Both the position numbers and the translations under genes were made by a program. This document shows positions 8,536 to 16,284 of a DNA stretch of 64,000 nucleotides, piece by piece (the first letter of the stretch is position 1; every line of letters begins with the position of its first letter). The DNA comes from Streptomyces sp. DH12 (GTDB lineage Bacteria; Actinomycetota; Actinomycetes; Streptomycetales; Streptomycetaceae), in contig NZ_JAHWGT010000015.1 of assembly GCF_020873895.1 (NCBI RefSeq), forward strand, positions 105,912 through 169,911, written 5' to 3'. The notes beneath the pieces were generated by a model. The model was not told the DNA's origin. It saw only the letters and a list, made by a program, of their open reading frames with translations, and searched no databases.

Positions 8536-8577
8536 GGGGTCTCGGTCTCCTGGGTGTCGGTGTGTCCGGGTTGTGGG

Positions 8578-8699
8578 TCCGGTTGTGGGTCCGGGCTGGG
8601 GCTGGGTCGTGGGTCCGGGTGCGGTGCTGGGCTGGGGGTCCGGTTGTGGGTCCGGGCTGGGGCTGGGTCGTGGGTCCGGGTGCGGTGCTGGGCTGGGGG
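8578..8699. repeat. Two 61-bp direct tandem repeats
   Basis: A near-identical 61-base unit rich in GGGTCCGGGCTGGGGCTGGG occurs at about 8578-8638 and 8639-8699, preceded by a partial copy. It fills the gap between the oxidoreductase and fasciclin genes. The many G-runs could form G-quadruplexes on one strand. Confidence 0.8.
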
Positions 8700-8720
8700 C
8701 GCGGGGCCGGGGCGGGGGGC

Positions 8721-10352
8721 CTACGGGGCGGTGACCGTGACGAAGACGCCGTGGCGGCCGCTCGCCCCGTCGGGGACGGTCCTCGTGCGGCGTTCCGTCT
8801 GGACGGCGCCCGTGCCGTCGGTGGCGCGGACGGTGAGGGTGTGGCCGCCGGGGGTGGCCCGCCACGGGAAGGACCACTGCCGCCAGGTGTCGACCGTGCC
8901 CTCGGCGGCCAACCGGGCCTCCTGCCACGGGCCGTCGTCCACCCGTACCTCCACCCGCCGGATCCCGCGGCGCTGCGCCCAGGCGACGCCCGCGACCATG
9001 ACGACCCCGGCGGCGGGGCGCGAGAAGGGCCTGGGCGTGTCGATGCGGCTCTGCGTCTTCACCGGCGCCCTGCGGGCCCACTTCCGGCGGACCCAGTACG
9101 CGTCGTGGGCGGCGAAGGTGGTGAGCTCGATCTCCTCGATCCACTTGCAGGCGGAGACGTACCCGTAGAGGCCCGGTACGACCATGCGGACGGGGAAGCC
9201 GCGCTCGAAGGGGAGCGGTTCGCCGTTCATCCCGACGGCGAGGAGGGCGTCGCGGCCGTCCATGACGTCCTCGACCGGTGTGCCGATCGTCATGCCGTCG
9301 ACGGAACGGGCGACGAGCTGGTCCGCGCGGCCCCCCTGCGAGGGCGGTCGCACGCCCGCCTCGCGCAGCAGCTCGGCGAGCGGGACGCCGAGCCAGCGGG
9401 CGGTACCCACGTACGGGCCGCCGACCTCGTTGGAGACGCAGGTCAGCGTGGCGTACCGCTCGGTCAGCGGCCTCGCCAGGAGCTCGGCGAAGGTGTACGT
9501 GCGGGGGCGCGTCACGCCTTCGCCGTGGAGGCGCAGCCGCCAACCGGAGACGTCCACCTCCGGGACGACGAGCGCGGTGTCGACGCGGTAGAAGTCCGCG
9601 GCCGGGGTCGTGAACGGGCTGACGCCCGGGACGCGGACGGCGACCCCGGCCGGCAGCGGAGGCGCCGGGGAGGCGGGGGGCGGCAGGCGCAGCGCCTCGC
9701 GCGAGGCGGCGGCGGCCTGGCCGCGACGGCCGGCGAGGGCCCGGCCGGACGCACCCGCCGCCACCGCCCCGACCGTCGTGGCACCGGCCGCCACGAGGAA
9801 ACCGCGCCTGCTCCCGGCGGTGGTGGCGCTGCCGGCAGGGGCGCTGCCGGTACGGGCGCTGTCGGACGCGGGGTCGGGGCCGGGGTCGGTCGGCTGGAGG
9901 CCAGGGGTGGCGCGGGTGGCCAGGAAGTGCAGGACGGCGGCCCCGACGGCGGCGGCCACCAGGGACGGCAGCGCGTCGGCGGGTCCCCCGCTGTCGGGGC
10001 GGCCGAGCGCCGCGGCGGCGCCCACGGCTCCGAAGAGCAGCACGCCCGCCGTGCCGAGGCGCCGGTGGCGCAGCGCGAGCACGCCGACGAGTACGGCGCA
10101 CAGCGCGAGCACGGCGAGGATGCCGGCCTGGAGGGCCAGCTTGTCGGACTCCCCGAACGCGCGGATCGCCCAGTCCTTCACCGCCGCCGGCGTGCGGTCG
10201 ATCGCCGCACCGCCCACGACGGTGACGGGCCCGGCCGCGGGGCGGACGGCGGCGGCCGTCGGTTCGGCCGCCGCGAGGGCGGCGAAGCCGGCCGGCAGTC
10301 CGCAGGCCGCGCCGAGCGCGGTGCGGCCGAGGGTCCGTCGGAGGTTCGTCAC
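8721..10352 (-). CDS. Membrane-anchored molybdopterin oxidoreductase (sulfite oxidase family)
   Basis: A 543-residue protein in two parts. Residues 1-150 hold about three or four TM helices (for example 73-94, 101-116, 128-146). A twin-arginine-like segment SRRGFLVAAGATT (about 181-193) follows. The C-terminal half is the sulfite-oxidase-fold molybdopterin domain: YATLTCVSNEVGGPYVG, whose Cys305 is the predicted molybdenum ligand, then RMVVPGLYGYVSACKWIEEIEL and a C-terminal Mo-co dimerisation-type domain (RTRTVP near the end). The active site should face outside the membrane. The GTG start is supported by a SigK-type -10 box ending 7 bases upstream. It is likely co-transcribed with the fasciclin gene. 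The substrate may be sulfite or oxidised protein residues (YedY-like); this is unresolved. Confidence 0.9.
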   Translation of the reverse strand: MTNLRRTLGRTALGAACGLPAGFAALAAAEPTAAAVRPAAGPVTVVGGAAIDRTPAAVKDWAIRAFGESDKLALQAGILAVLALCAVLVGVLALRHRRLGTAGVLLFGAVGAAAALGRPDSGGPADALPSLVAAAVGAAVLHFLATRATPGLQPTDPGPDPASDSARTGSAPAGSATTAGSRRGFLVAAGATTVGAVAAGASGRALAGRRGQAAAASREALRLPPPASPAPPLPAGVAVRVPGVSPFTTPAADFYRVDTALVVPEVDVSGWRLRLHGEGVTRPRTYTFAELLARPLTERYATLTCVSNEVGGPYVGTARWLGVPLAELLREAGVRPPSQGGRADQLVARSVDGMTIGTPVEDVMDGRDALLAVGMNGEPLPFERGFPVRMVVPGLYGYVSACKWIEEIELTTFAAHDAYWVRRKWARRAPVKTQSRIDTPRPFSRPAAGVVMVAGVAWAQRRGIRRVEVRVDDGPWQEARLAAEGTVDTWRQWSFPWRATPGGHTLTVRATDGTGAVQTERRTRTVPDGASGRHGVFVTVTAP

Positions 10353-10734
10353 ACCCCTTGTTCGGAGCGGGGCGCCCGGCGGATGGGTGTGCCATCCGAT
10401 CGGGTGACGGAGGCCTCCCAGCCGCCGCAGGGCGCCGGGGTACGCCATGCGTCCCGCCGCCCGTGCCCGCGCCGCCTGGCCGCCGGTGCGGCGCACCCGC
10501 CCGTACCGCCTGGCCGCCCGTGCCTCCTGACTGCCGAGCTGAGCCCTGGTACGGGGCCCTGGGAGAGGCGCGTACGGCGGCGGGGGCGCGTACCGCGGCG
10601 GGCGCGTAGGGCGGCCGGGGAGAGCGCGTACGGGGCGGGGAGCGCGTATCGCGGCGGGCGCGTACGGCGGCGGCGGGGGCGGTGCCCCCGGTGGGGCGCC
10701 GCCCCCGCCGGGGTGGTGCGAGGGCCCGCCGCCG
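10353..10734. other. Intergenic region with SigK promoter and GCGTACGG repeats
   Basis: 382 bases between the oxidoreductase start and the anti-sigma stop. The first 34 bases hold a SigK-type promoter. About 10565-10680 is a degenerate tandem array of GGCGCGTACGGCGGCGG-type units (roughly 18-24 bases). No gene is apparent. Confidence 0.6.
10360..10386 (-). promoter_or_regulatory. SigK-type promoter of the oxidoreductase gene
   Basis: Read on the minus strand: -35 CCATCC (10386-10381), 15-base spacer, -10 CCGAAC (10365-10360). The GTG start codon at 10352 follows 7 bases later, so the transcript should be leaderless. It matches the mycobacterial SigK consensus (CCATCC, spacer of about 16, CCGAAT) except the last base. 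Confidence 0.7.
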
Positions 10735-11472
10735 TCAGGACGGCAGGGTCATGACGGCCAGCGGCTCGGTGGTCGGCCGCGGTGAGCCGCCGGACGGTTC
10801 CACCGTGACGCCCATGCCGGTGGCCCCCGCGACCCGGCCGTCCATGACGGTCGCGTCGTCGCGGACGAGCCCCGCGGGGCGCATCCGGTCCCCGTCGGCG
10901 AACCACAGCTGGTAGGCGCGGCCCTCGGGCAGCTCCGGCAGCCCGGACGCCAGGAACACGGCGCGGTCCTCGGCACGGGAGACGACGACAGTGGCCCGGG
11001 CCCCGCCGCCCAGGGTGCCGGTCGCCGTCCGGGCATCCGGCGCGGCCAGCACCCGGGCCAGCTCCGCGGCCCTCCGCTGGGCGCCCTCCGCCCGCACCTC
11101 CGCCTGCCGGGCCTCCTGGTACTGCCAGACGGCCACGCCGCCGAACGCCGCGGCCGCCGCCACGCACGCCGCCAGGACCAGCCGCGGCAGCGCCCGCCGC
11201 CGGCCCGGCGCGCGGCCGGGCACGGACGGCGGCACGTGCGGCGGGAGCTGGCGTACCGTCCGGATCCCGTCGAGGACCCTCGCCCGCAGGGCGGGAGGCG
11301 GCGCGGCGGCGACGGCCGTGCCCAGGCGGGCGGCCGTCGCGGTCAGCCCGCGGACCTCCTGGGCGCAGGCGGGGCACTCGCGCAGGTGGCGCTCGAACGC
11401 CTCCCGCTCGTCCGGCGGCAGGGCGTCCAGCGCGTACGCCCCGGTCGGCGCGTGCAGGTGCTCCTCACTCAT
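10735..11472 (-). CDS. rskA: Anti-sigma-K factor RskA-type, zinc-binding
   Basis: A 245-residue single-pass membrane anti-sigma factor. The N-terminal cytoplasmic anti-sigma domain carries the zinc signature H-x3-C-x2-C (His29, Cys33, Cys36). A TM helix lies at about 98-117, and the extracytoplasmic RskA C-terminal domain includes LPELPEGRAYQLWFADGD. Its ATG overlaps the stop of the upstream sigma gene (ATGA at 11469-11472), so the two are translationally coupled, giving near-equal amounts. It should hold the sigma factor inactive at the membrane and release it on an external, probably redox, signal or by regulated proteolysis as in mycobacteria. Confidence 0.93.
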   Translation of the reverse strand: MSEEHLHAPTGAYALDALPPDEREAFERHLRECPACAQEVRGLTATAARLGTAVAAAPPPALRARVLDGIRTVRQLPPHVPPSVPGRAPGRRRALPRLVLAACVAAAAAFGGVAVWQYQEARQAEVRAEGAQRRAAELARVLAAPDARTATGTLGGGARATVVVSRAEDRAVFLASGLPELPEGRAYQLWFADGDRMRPAGLVRDDATVMDGRVAGATGMGVTVEPSGGSPRPTTEPLAVMTLPS

Positions 11473-12056
11473 GCGTCCACTCCCATGCAGTCCCGCAGCC
11501 GGATCAGCCCGTCGCGCAGCCGCGTCTTGACCGTGCCCAGCGGCGCGGCGAGGAAGGCGGCGACCTCGCCGTACGTGTAGCCCTGGTAGTACGCCAGGGT
11601 GACGGCCTGCCGCTGCAGCTCGGTCAGCGACCCGAGGCAGCGGCGCACCTGCTCGCTCTCCAACCGCACCGCCACCTCCTCGCTGACGTGGTCGTACGGG
11701 GGCGTCGCCGCGGCCCGGGCCGTACGGTCGTCCCGGTCCGTGGCCGCCTGCTCCGCGCGGACCCGGTCCACGGCGCGGCGGTGCGCGACGGTCATGACCC
11801 AGGCGGACACGGACCCCCGCTCCGGCGCGTAGCGGGCGGCGGAGCGCCACACCTCCAGCATGACCTCCTGCGCGACCTCCTCGGACTGGGCCGGGTCGCG
11901 CAGGACCCGCAGGACCAGCCCGTACACCGGGCCGGCGGTCGCGTCGTACAGCGCGGCGAACGCCTCCTGGTCGCCGTCGGCCGTCCGGCCCAGCAGCTCC
12001 GCCAGGTCGGGGCCCCCGGGCCGGACGCCCGTCCCCGCGCGCGCGGCGCCGTTCAT
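11469..12056 (-). CDS. sigK: ECF RNA polymerase sigma factor SigK
   Basis: A 195-residue ECF sigma factor. Region 2 spans about 28-95 (FAALYDATAGPVYGLVLRVL, then EEVAQEVMLEVWR and WVMTVAHRRAVDRVR); region 4 spans about 135-185 (LGSLTELQRQAVTLAYYQGYTYGEVAAFLAAPLGTVKTRLR). It is paired with an RskA anti-sigma factor and a fasciclin lipoprotein, the hallmark of the SigK group. GGGAGG precedes the ATG at 12056. A promoter matching the SigK consensus lies about 140 bases upstream, implying autoregulation. Confidence 0.93.
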   Translation of the reverse strand: MNGAARAGTGVRPGGPDLAELLGRTADGDQEAFAALYDATAGPVYGLVLRVLRDPAQSEEVAQEVMLEVWRSAARYAPERGSVSAWVMTVAHRRAVDRVRAEQAATDRDDRTARAAATPPYDHVSEEVAVRLESEQVRRCLGSLTELQRQAVTLAYYQGYTYGEVAAFLAAPLGTVKTRLRDGLIRLRDCMGVDA

Positions 12057-12192
12057 CCGGCACCTCCCGCGCGGCGACGGCCCCCGGGACGGTCCTCGAA
12101 AGGGCCCCCGGGGCGGTCCTCGGGGCCAGGGGGGATGTCGTGGCCGCCCATACGCAACCCTTCCACGTGACACGGAACGCTTCTTTCGGACC

Positions 12193-12219
12193 ATTCGGAG
12201 CCACCCCCGCCCCGGATGG
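12193..12219 (-). promoter_or_regulatory. SigK-type promoter of sigK-rskA
   Basis: Read on the minus strand: -35 CCATCC (12219-12214), 15-base spacer, -10 CCGAAT (12198-12193). Both hexamers equal the consensus published for mycobacterial SigK. The same 15-base spacing occurs at 10386-10360. A leader of about 130 bases to the sigK ATG is predicted. Confidence 0.75.
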
Positions 12220-12466
12220 GTACGGATCCCCCGGCCCGGCCCCCAACCCGCGGCCTCCGTCCGCCGGGCGCGCCGGCGCTCTCCGCCCGACGGCCGCGGG
12301 GTCCGTCGGAAGTACCCCTCCGGCCCGTCCCGATACGTCGCGGTGACGAGGGGCGCGCACCCGTGTAGCACTCAGGTATGAGCCCTGACCAGCGCGGAGG
12401 GGGACTCGTGGAACCTCCCCGCGCTCCTACCGTCTTGACCCGTAAGGAACGCAGAGGGAAACGGGT

Positions 12467-13606
12467 GTGACAGTGGGTCAGACGACGCAGACGACGCAGG
12501 CGGCGCCGACGGCGGCAGGGCGGCGCGGGGCGGGGGCGGCCGGCGGGCCGCGGGGGAAGGCGTTCGCGCCCGAGTACCAGGGGGCGCTCGGGTCGCTGTC
12601 CGTGAACTCCTCCCTCACCGAGGTGCTGGAGAAGGGCGCGCGGGAGCTGCGCGCCGCCGAGGCGGCCGGCGATCTGCGGGAGGTGGCGCGCTGCGGGCTC
12701 GCGGTGGCGGAGGCGTGCCGGCGGCTCGGGCGGATCGAGGAGGCCGACCGGGCCTGGAAGGCCGGCTACCGGGCCGCGCGGGAGGCGGGCGACGTCGCGG
12801 CCATGGCCTGGGCGATGTGGAGCGGCGGCACGCTCGCCCGCCAGCGGGGCTCCCTCGCGCTGGCGTACCGGCTGCTGCGGCTCGCGGCCGAGCTGGGCGA
12901 GCGCGGCGGGGACGTCGTCGTGCGCGGCTACTCCCTCGCGGGGCTCGCCGAGACCGGCCGGATACAGGGCGACTACCAGGCCGTCGGCGAGCTGCACGAG
13001 CAGCTCCTCGCGGAGGCCCGCCGCCGGGGCGAGGCCCGGCACACCGTGTGGGCGCTGGAGGGCATCGCGCAGATGCACCGCAACACCGGCTCGTACGACA
13101 GGGCCCTGGAGCTGTTCGAGGAGGCCGCCGAGACGGCCGGCCGGGCCGACGACCGGCGCGGCCGGGCGTGGGCGCTGCGCGGCATAGCCGACGTCGTCTC
13201 CGTACGCGACGGGGACGTGGAGCGGGCGCTCGCGCTGCTCTCCGAGGCCGAGGTCGCGTGCCGCGAGATGGAGCTGTCGAGCGCGCTCGCCTACAACCAC
13301 AAGATGCGCGGCAACGTCCTGTACCGGGCCGGGCGGTACGCCGAGGCGCGGGACACGTACGCGGGGGCGCTGGAGGAGTTCCGGGCCATGGACGAGCCGC
13401 GCGGCACGGCGCTGTCCCGGCTCGGGCTCGCCAAGGCCCTCGCCCGGCTCGGCCGCGACACCGCGGAGACCGCCGCCGAACTGGCCGCACTGCGCGACAC
13501 ACTGAACCGCATCGGGCTGCGCCACGCCCGCGACATGGTGGAGAAGGCGGCCGCCGAACTGGGCGTCGGACCACTGCCGTCCGGCGAGGAGGAGACCCGG
13601 CGATGA
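12467..13606 (+). CDS. Tetratricopeptide-repeat protein coupled to a polyprenyl synthase
   Basis: A 379-residue all-helical TPR protein. After about 40 low-complexity residues come successive helix pairs such as LREVARCGLAVAEACRRLGR, AWKAGYRAAREAGDVAAMAW, GELHEQLLAEARRRGEARHT, YDRALELFEEAAETAGRADD and YAEARDTYAGALEEFRAMDE, about six to seven repeats to the end. There is no catalytic domain and no signal peptide, so it is a cytoplasmic scaffold. GTG start with GAGGGAAA upstream. Its stop overlaps the ATG of a polyprenyl diphosphate synthase (ATGA, 13603-13606), so the two products are made in a fixed ratio and may interact. What it scaffolds is not deducible. Confidence 0.87.
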   Translation: MTVGQTTQTTQAAPTAAGRRGAGAAGGPRGKAFAPEYQGALGSLSVNSSLTEVLEKGARELRAAEAAGDLREVARCGLAVAEACRRLGRIEEADRAWKAGYRAAREAGDVAAMAWAMWSGGTLARQRGSLALAYRLLRLAAELGERGGDVVVRGYSLAGLAETGRIQGDYQAVGELHEQLLAEARRRGEARHTVWALEGIAQMHRNTGSYDRALELFEEAAETAGRADDRRGRAWALRGIADVVSVRDGDVERALALLSEAEVACREMELSSALAYNHKMRGNVLYRAGRYAEARDTYAGALEEFRAMDEPRGTALSRLGLAKALARLGRDTAETAAELAALRDTLNRIGLRHARDMVEKAAAELGVGPLPSGEEETRR

Positions 13607-14901
13607 CCTCCGTACCGCTGACCGCATCGGCCCGCACGGCACCCTCGGCACCCCTCCCGCCCACCACCGCACGGCGGGACGGGGGTGGGAGCGGGGCCGG
13701 GGGCCGGAGTGGGGCCGGGGCGTACGCGGACGCGGTCGGCGCGGCGGACGCCTCGGGTCCCGCGGACGCCACGTGTGCCACGGCTGCCACGGCTGCCACG
13801 GACGATTCGGGTGCCGCGGGTGTTCTGGCGCGCTGCCGTGCGCTCGTGCGGCCCGCCCTCGCCGACGCCGTGGGCGGGCTCCACCCCTGGACCGGGGAGA
13901 TGGCCGCGTTCTCGCTCGGCTGGAGCGACGCGGCCGGCACGCCCGACCCGGGGGCGTCGGAGGGCAAGGGCGTGCGGCAGGCCCTCGCCGTGCTGGGCGC
14001 GGAGGCCGCCGGAGCCGACGGGCGCGTCGCGGTGGCCGGCGCGGTCGCGGTGGAGCTCGTGCACGCGTTCTCGCTGCTGCACGACGACATCATGGACGGC
14101 GACGCGATGCGCCGGCAGCGCGAGACGGTGTGGAAGGCGTACGGCACCGGGCCCGCCGTCCTCGCCGGCGACGCCCTGTTCGCGCTCGCCGTGCAGTCCC
14201 TCGCCGAGGCGCCCGGCGAGCACACCCGGGCCGCGGTGCGCCGCCTGTGCGACACCCTCACCGACCTGGTGCGCGGTCAGGCGGAGGACCTCTGCTTCGA
14301 GGACCGGCCGTGGACCGGGCCGGACGCGGTACGGCCCGACGAGTACCGCGCCATGGCCGAGCACAAGACGGGTGCCCTCCTGGGCTGCGCCGCCGCGCTG
14401 GGCGCGCTCCTCGGCGGGGCGCCCGAGGCGACCGTCACCGCGCTGGACCGGGCCGGCCGGCACCTGGGCGTGGCGTTCCAGGCGGTCGACGACCTGCTGG
14501 GGATCTGGGGCGACCCCGCCGTGACGGGCAAGCCGGTCCACGGCGACCTGCGGCGCCGCAAGAAGACGTACCCCGTGCTGTCCGCGCTCGCCGCCGCCGG
14601 CCCCGCCGCCCGCGAACTGGCCGCCCTCCTGGAGACCCCGGCCGGCGGCGCCGCCGGCGACGGCCCCGACGCGGCCGGTACGCGGACGGCCGGTGCCCAC
14701 GGGGACGGTGCGCACGGGGACGGCGTCGCCGCGCGCGCCGCCGAGCTGGTGGAGCGGGCCGGCGGGCGCGCCGCGACCCTGGAGGAGGCCCGCCACCACC
14801 TCTCCGCGGCCCGCGCCTGCCTGCACGGGGCACCCCTCGCCCCGGGCGCGACCCGCGACCTCGACGCCCTGGTGGACTTCCTCCTGCACCGCGCGGTGTG
14901 A
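13603..14901 (+). CDS. Polyprenyl (isoprenyl) diphosphate synthase
   Basis: A 432-residue trans-prenyltransferase that condenses isopentenyl diphosphate with allylic diphosphates. The first Asp-rich motif is DDIMD (161-165) in LLHDDIMDGD; the second is DDLLG (296-300) in FQAVDDLLGIWGD, the DDxxG form common in streptomycete hopanoid-type synthases. Basic DLRRRKKTYPV follows. An N-terminal extension of about 75 residues is disordered (Ala/Gly/Ser/Thr), and there is a second insertion at about 347-375 (AAGDGPDAAGTRTAG, AHGDG repeats). Extended N-termini like this are known on polyprenyl transferases that are cargo of family-2 encapsulins, but no encapsulin gene is here. No terpene cyclase or squalene synthase lies nearby, so chain length and pathway are open. 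Confidence 0.9.
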   Translation: MTSVPLTASARTAPSAPLPPTTARRDGGGSGAGGRSGAGAYADAVGAADASGPADATCATAATAATDDSGAAGVLARCRALVRPALADAVGGLHPWTGEMAAFSLGWSDAAGTPDPGASEGKGVRQALAVLGAEAAGADGRVAVAGAVAVELVHAFSLLHDDIMDGDAMRRQRETVWKAYGTGPAVLAGDALFALAVQSLAEAPGEHTRAAVRRLCDTLTDLVRGQAEDLCFEDRPWTGPDAVRPDEYRAMAEHKTGALLGCAAALGALLGGAPEATVTALDRAGRHLGVAFQAVDDLLGIWGDPAVTGKPVHGDLRRRKKTYPVLSALAAAGPAARELAALLETPAGGAAGDGPDAAGTRTAGAHGDGAHGDGVAARAAELVERAGGRAATLEEARHHLSAARACLHGAPLAPGATRDLDALVDFLLHRAV

Positions 14902-14978
14902 GCCCGCACGCGCCCAGCCCCGCCCCGGTGCGCGGCCGGGGCGGGGCGGGGCGCGTCGAGGGCCGGGGCCTGGGGCCG

Positions 14979-15425
14979 TCAGACGTCCACCGCCACGGCG
15001 CAGGACCAGCCGTGCGGGCCGGGGCCCATGCGGAGCACGTGCCACGACACGGCGCTCGGTACCGCCCCGGTGATCGGCACCCCGCGCAGCGCCGCCACGG
15101 CGAGCCGGACGTCCAGGCCGTCGTCGGTCGTCTCCACCTCGACGTCCACGGGCACCTCGCCGAACTCGTCCACCCGGAACACCACCTCGTCCAGGAGGTC
15201 GGCCAGCAGGTCGTCGTCGCCGACCTCCTCCAGCCGCACCCTGCGCACCGCGTCCGCGTGGGCCGCCGACACGTCGGCGAACGACTCCACCAGGGCGAGC
15301 ACCGCCTCCCCGAGGCACTGCTCCCGGCTGTCGCCCCACGCCTCGATGCGCACGTCGGCCGTGTGCGGCAGCGCCCGGTGGCCGCCGCCTCCGCCGGAGC
15401 GCGGTACGGGTACCTCACCGTTCAT
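14979..15425 (-). CDS. Archease (RtcB-type RNA ligase activator)
   Basis: A 148-residue archease-family protein. Signature features are the N-terminal HTADVRIEAWG with its conserved Asp, SFADVSAAHADAVRRVRLE, DDLLADLLDEVVFRVDE and a C-terminal segment leading to AVAVDV with a terminal metal-binding Asp. Archeases activate the RNA ligase RtcB by promoting guanylylation. No rtcB is in the window, so the partner must be elsewhere. It converges with the polyprenyl synthase gene. The first 17 residues are Gly-rich; ATG at 15425 is the likely start. Confidence 0.88.
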   Translation of the reverse strand: MNGEVPVPRSGGGGGHRALPHTADVRIEAWGDSREQCLGEAVLALVESFADVSAAHADAVRRVRLEEVGDDDLLADLLDEVVFRVDEFGEVPVDVEVETTDDGLDVRLAVAALRGVPITGAVPSAVSWHVLRMGPGPHGWSCAVAVDV

Positions 15426-15911
15426 GGCGACCGCCCGGGCGCGCCGTCGGCCCTGCGTGCGCGCTCGGCCCCGGCCGCGCGGTGGGCGCCGCGCGGGCGG
15501 CCGGGGCCGGGGGGCCGTGCGCGCCGGTCGGGGCGCGGCGGGGCGGGGCGGTGGCGCGGTCGTCGGACGGGACGTTCCTGGGTGCGATGCCGGGAGCCAT
15601 GGGCCCGCAGTACCCCTGGGGGGTCCGGCCATGCCGGATGGGGGCGGAAAAATCATGGTCTGAGGTGATGCACGTCACTCGATCGGAGTTATCCTGGCGC
15701 CGGACCCGTGAGTCGGACGGAACTCCGGCCGGGGCGGGCCGCTTCCGGCGGGAGGCGGCGGCTCCCGCCGGGTGCCCGGCCCCGCGGTCCGCCCCGCCCC
15801 GGCCCCGGGCCCCTCCTCCCCGGGTACGGGGCCCGTGCCTTCCGGGCGGGCGGTGCCGTTGTCGTTGACGACGCGCCGCCCGCGCGTCGCCGACGACCCG
15901 GAGGAGCCCCC
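15426..15911. other. 486-base divergent intergenic region
   Basis: There is no credible gene. A 14-base palindrome-like box lies at 15665-15678 (listed separately). From 15740 onward the DNA is very GC-rich with several potential hairpins, probably the long leader of the secreted-protein gene at 15912. I looked for a c-di-AMP (ydaO) riboswitch, which often precedes secreted proteins in streptomycetes, and did not find its conserved blocks. Confidence 0.4.
15665..15678. promoter_or_regulatory. Possible Crp-type operator
   Basis: GTGATGCACGTCAC fits the Streptomyces Crp motif GTG-N6-GNCAC and is a GTGA-N6-TCAC inverted repeat. It lies about midway between archease and the secreted-protein gene. 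The match is short and could be chance. Confidence 0.3.
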
Positions 15912-16187
15912 GTGAGCAGCCGCAGCATCCGCAGCATCCGCAGGACCAGCCGTCTCGTCACCGGAGCCGCTCTCGGCGCCGCCGCCGCGCTGGCCGGGGC
16001 CGGCGCCGGTACCGCCCACGCCGACGCGACGGCGCAGGCCGCCGGCAGCGAGTCCATCCCGCTGGGCACCGCCGGGTCGGCCCTGCTCGGCCACGCCGGC
16101 ACCGTGACCGGCGCCGGCACGAACGGCGCCACCACGTACGCGCAGGGCCTGGGCCAGCTCACCGGGGTCGCCGGCGGCATGCGGTGA
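15912..16187 (+). CDS. Small secreted Gly/Ala-rich protein
   Basis: A 91-residue precursor. The signal peptide has a basic N-region (SRSIRSIRRTSR), a hydrophobic core (LVTGAALGAAAALAGAGAG) and cleavage near AHA-DA. The mature part is about 55 residues, uncharged and Gly/Thr-rich (ESIPLGTAGSALLGHAGTVTG), without cysteines. The GTG start has GAGGAG five bases upstream. It is a surface or aerial-hypha type small protein by composition, but it lacks chaplin and rodlin signatures. Function unknown. Confidence 0.75.
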   Translation: MSSRSIRSIRRTSRLVTGAALGAAAALAGAGAGTAHADATAQAAGSESIPLGTAGSALLGHAGTVTGAGTNGATTYAQGLGQLTGVAGGMR

Positions 16188-16284
16188 CGGCGCGGCGCGG
16201 TCACCCGCGGTGCGACGAAGCGGGGTGACGGCGCTACGGCGTGGCGGACCGGCCGCGCGACCGCCCGGTGGCCGCCCCGCCCGG

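Noticed and set aside
8578-8699. CRISPR array
   Set aside because: The two 61-bp units are contiguous tandem repeats with no spacers, and no cas genes are in the window. The same applies to the other arrays listed.
7891-10395. An 834-codon minus-strand frame covering the fasciclin gene and much of the oxidoreductase
   Set aside because: Only the last 214 codons (fasciclin lipoprotein) are real; the rest is an Arg/Pro-rich shadow of the oxidoreductase gene in another frame.
13603-14901. Encapsulin cargo system
   Set aside because: The N-terminal extension of the polyprenyl synthase is suggestive, but no encapsulin shell gene or terpene cyclase lies within the window.
15680-15911. c-di-AMP (ydaO-type) riboswitch before the secreted protein
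   Set aside because: The conserved sequence blocks are missing; only generic GC-rich hairpins are present.
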